Source: Vibrio rumoiensis (GTDB lineage: Bacteria > Pseudomonadota > Gammaproteobacteria > Enterobacterales > Vibrionaceae). From it: 64,000 nt of DNA. The stretch is from assembly GCF_002218045.2 (NCBI RefSeq), contig NZ_AP018686.1, forward strand, positions 434,001 through 498,000. Reading direction: 5' to 3'. The position numbers and the translations under genes were made by a program. Below, piece after piece: positions 61,701-64,000 of this stretch; the first letter of the stretch is position 1; each line of letters opens with the position of its first letter. The notes below the pieces were generated by a model. That model ran no database searches and was not told where the DNA came from. It saw nothing but the letters and a program-made list of their open reading frames with translations.

Positions 61701-64000
61701 GGTGATAGCGCTTCGGGCAGCTTTAACATTGTGATTGTCGATCCAGAGGGAGTCGATGTTACTGATGAGGTCAATATTACCGAAGGTGATCAGGAGAGCT
61801 GGACTGAAGGAAACGCTTATCCAGTATCAGGTAGTAGCTCAGTCGTCATTGATTCCTCTAGTGATGATCACGCCCTGAGACCTTACATATTGATCCAGAA
61901 GTCTCTACAGCTTTGGAAGCCGAACTTGATGGCTTAACCAGTAATGGTCAACCGATTGACTTTGAAATCACTACAAATTCAGATGGTACAATTACGATAA
62001 CGGGTACTTCGGGGCTCGGATGTCTTAACGATGAGGATGACTTCAACCGTTGATGCAGACGGTAATGCCACCATTACTACCGATGTTGTTCAAAATGGTC
62101 CAATTGATCACGAAGATGGAGATGGTGATAGTGAAGGCTATGTGACCAACAACGGTGATAGCATCAGTATTGATGTGCCCTTAGTGATTGATGATGCAGA
62201 CGGCACACCAAATAATGTTGATATCACGGTTAACATTGAAGATGGCCAAGATCCGTCGTTTGGTAAGGACACAGGTGCAACACTAGAAGAAGGTACTGAT
62301 GGAACAGATTCAGCATCGGGAGACATTAATGTTGATACCGGCAGTGATGATGTTGTCGATGTACGATTTGGTGCCGACCAATCACAATTAGATGATCTGA
62401 CTAGTAACGGTCAAGATACCTCTGTTGTAATCAGTGATGATGGTCATACATTAACCATTGTTGATGCAGATAATATTCCGGTTATGGAAGTGACTATCGA
62501 TCAAAATGGTCATTATGAAGTAGAGCAATTCCAGCCGATCGATCAAATTAATGAAGATAATGATACTTCAGATATTCCTATCAATGTTGAAGTCGAAGAT
62601 GCTGACGGAGATGTAGGTAAAGGAACGATCACCATTCATGATACCGATGGCGATAACGCACAAGGTGGAGGTGACATTGATGCTGGAATGATCGAAGGTG
62701 ACCTCACCCAGATTCCGATCCAGGTGATTCAGAAGGTTATCCGAAAACAGCACAAAGTGGTTCAACTCACGTTGATGCTGGATCAGATGACTTAGATCCA
62801 AACACGGTACAAGTGATCCTACTGTAATGGATGACTTGATTACAGAGCTCAACACTGAAATTACCACAGAAGGTGGCGGTTCAGTTGAGTTCTCATTTGA
62901 TCCTGAAAACAACACATTAACCGGTGTGGATGCTAATGGTAACCCTGTTTTAGATTTCCATCTGATTGCAACACCTACTGAAAATGGTGGTGTTGATATT
63001 AGTGTTGATATGACGCAATACCAACCAATCGATCATGTAGATGGTGCTGGTGATACTGACGGGTATGTCCATAATGATGGTGACAACATCACCATCAACA
63101 TCCCAATCCAAATACAAGATACTGACGGCGATTACATGGATGAGTCCATTGATTTCAACGGCACCATAACGGATGGTAAAGACCTTGAAATCGATAGTGC
63201 TGACAACATCAGTGTTAACGAATCTGATATTGATAAAGGTGGTGATAATCACGCGGGTTCAACACCAGGACAAAGTGGTGAGTCAGCAACCGGCACGATT
63301 ACTATTGATTCAGGTAGTGATGAAGTGAATCACTATGAAATTGATGTTAATGCTTTTAATGAGAAAAACTCAGATAGTGAAGGCAATAGCAACATAACTT
63401 CGGGTGGCACCGACGTTATTTTAGTTGATAACGGTGATGGCACATATTCAGGTGTGCTAGTCGATGATAATGGTAACCCAACGGACGATGATGTCTTCAA
63501 AATCAGTTTTGATAACACTAATGGTAGCTATACCTTTGAAGTGACAGGCGCGATTGATCAACCACTTGATAATGGCAATGGTGGACAATCGACCAATATC
63601 GTTATACCTATCCATGGCGTCGATGATGATGGTGATAGCAGTAATACAATTGATGTCAATGTTACTGTTAATGATGATGTACCAACTGCGCAAGATGTGT
63701 CTGGTGAAGCGATTGAAGAAGGTTCAGGCCTACAAGATTTAGGCAATATTATTGCTAATGAAGGGGCTGATGGTGCCACTGTTACCGGTATTAAAGACAG
63801 TAATGGCAATGTTATTGAGCTAAAAGATGGTGATTATGACACCGTTTATATCGACTCAGATGGAAACATTTCTGATACGGGTGACGCTGCCGAAGCTTAT
63901 TATGCCGTTCCTGTAACGGATGGTGGTGAAAGTATTGGTACCTTATATGTGTCAGAAAATGGTGATATTAAGTTCGAGCCTGTCGATAATTTAGATCATG
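52740..64000 (+). pseudogene. lapA: LapA-like giant repeat adhesin, 5' part, many frameshifts (3' end outside window)
   Basis: The N-terminus (about residues 1-170) is a LapA-type retention module: strand-rich start VESGSVFVIKAGQGAVLV, no signal peptide, and an EAPAAGEGAG stretch holding the Ala-Ala-Gly motif cut by LapG proteases. After it come repeats of about 310 residues (nine or more), each with QPLD and QPIDQD half-units and acidic calcium-site-like strings (DTDGDTS, TDDDGDTANG). The protein is exported by LapE/LapB/LapC and held in the outer membrane until LapG clips it. At least 15 small indels interrupt the frame between 53280 and 62815; the last frame, from 62827, is open to the right edge. 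The gene is divergent from lapC. Comparison of repeats suggests many indels are errors. Confidence 0.87.
54142..62541 (+). repeat. Tandem ~0.9-kb coding repeats of the adhesin
   Basis: The marker encoding the DQDDSDIT-type motif recurs at 54142, 55057, 55978, 56926, 57869, 58795, 59729, 60668, 61644 and 62541, spacings 897-976 bp. Several neighbours are nearly identical over hundreds of bases (for example 55090-55530 with 56010-56450), while the first and the last two units are clearly diverged. Confidence 0.9.

Noticed and set aside
54142..62541. CRISPR-like array
   Set aside because: The repeats are about 0.9 kb, in frame and protein-coding, without short repeats and spacers.

Overview
The window looks like the chromosome of a marine gammaproteobacterium, most likely a Vibrionaceae member. 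The grounds are moderate-to-low GC, KdgR-type and ExuR/UxuR-type operator motifs, a CBS/nucleotidyltransferase-exonuclease gene pair usual in vibrios, and a Lap-type (LapA/LapD/LapG) adhesin locus. The genus is an inference; no rRNA or marker gene is present.

Layout. (1) 3-4220: the 3' end of a giant cadherin/VCBS-repeat surface protein that starts outside the window. (2) 4.2-29 kb: a polyuronide-degradation region. It holds a PL9 exo-pectate lyase cut near its 3' end by an IS630 element, the porin KdgM and oligogalacturonate lyase Ogl. Next come a heparinase II/III-fold lyase, a uronate isomerase paralogue, an alginate_lyase/PL38-like lyase and two divergent sodium:solute symporters. The intracellular pathway follows (KduD, KdgF, an RpiB/LacAB-type isomerase, KdgK, Eda), with the IclR regulator KdgR and KduI. 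(3) 27.5-37.4 kb: the hexuronate branch, with UxaA, UxaC, a GntR regulator, a three-part TRAP transporter, UxuB and UxuA. (4) 37.5-39.1 kb: a broken YgjV-like gene and a lipoprotein. (5) 39.2-64 kb: a c-di-GMP-controlled adhesin system on the minus strand (LapD-like, LapG, OmpA-like lipoprotein, TolC-like LapE, ABC exporter LapB, a second LapD-like protein, LapC), then a nested IS66-in-IS630 insertion, then on the plus strand the 5' part of a LapA-like giant adhesin that runs off the right edge.

How it works together. Secreted or periplasmic lyases make unsaturated oligouronides. KdgM admits them, and the symporters and TRAP system take up products. Ogl and other lyases release unsaturated monomers, KdgF linearises them, KduI and/or the RpiB-like isomerase with KduD convert them to KDG, and KdgK and Eda feed pyruvate and glyceraldehyde-3-phosphate. 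Saturated uronates pass through UxaC, UxuB, UxuA/UxaA to the same KDG pool. KdgR-like boxes lie before kdgM, the symporter, kdgK, kduD and kduI; ExuR/UxuR-like boxes lie before uxaC and the TRAP operon.

Data quality matters here. Genes between 5.5 and 29 kb are intact, but from 29 kb onward many genes carry one or more small indels. Near-identical repeats inside the adhesin let many of these be pinpointed. They may be sequencing or assembly errors or real decay; I report the affected loci as frameshifted genes and say what the repaired reading would be.
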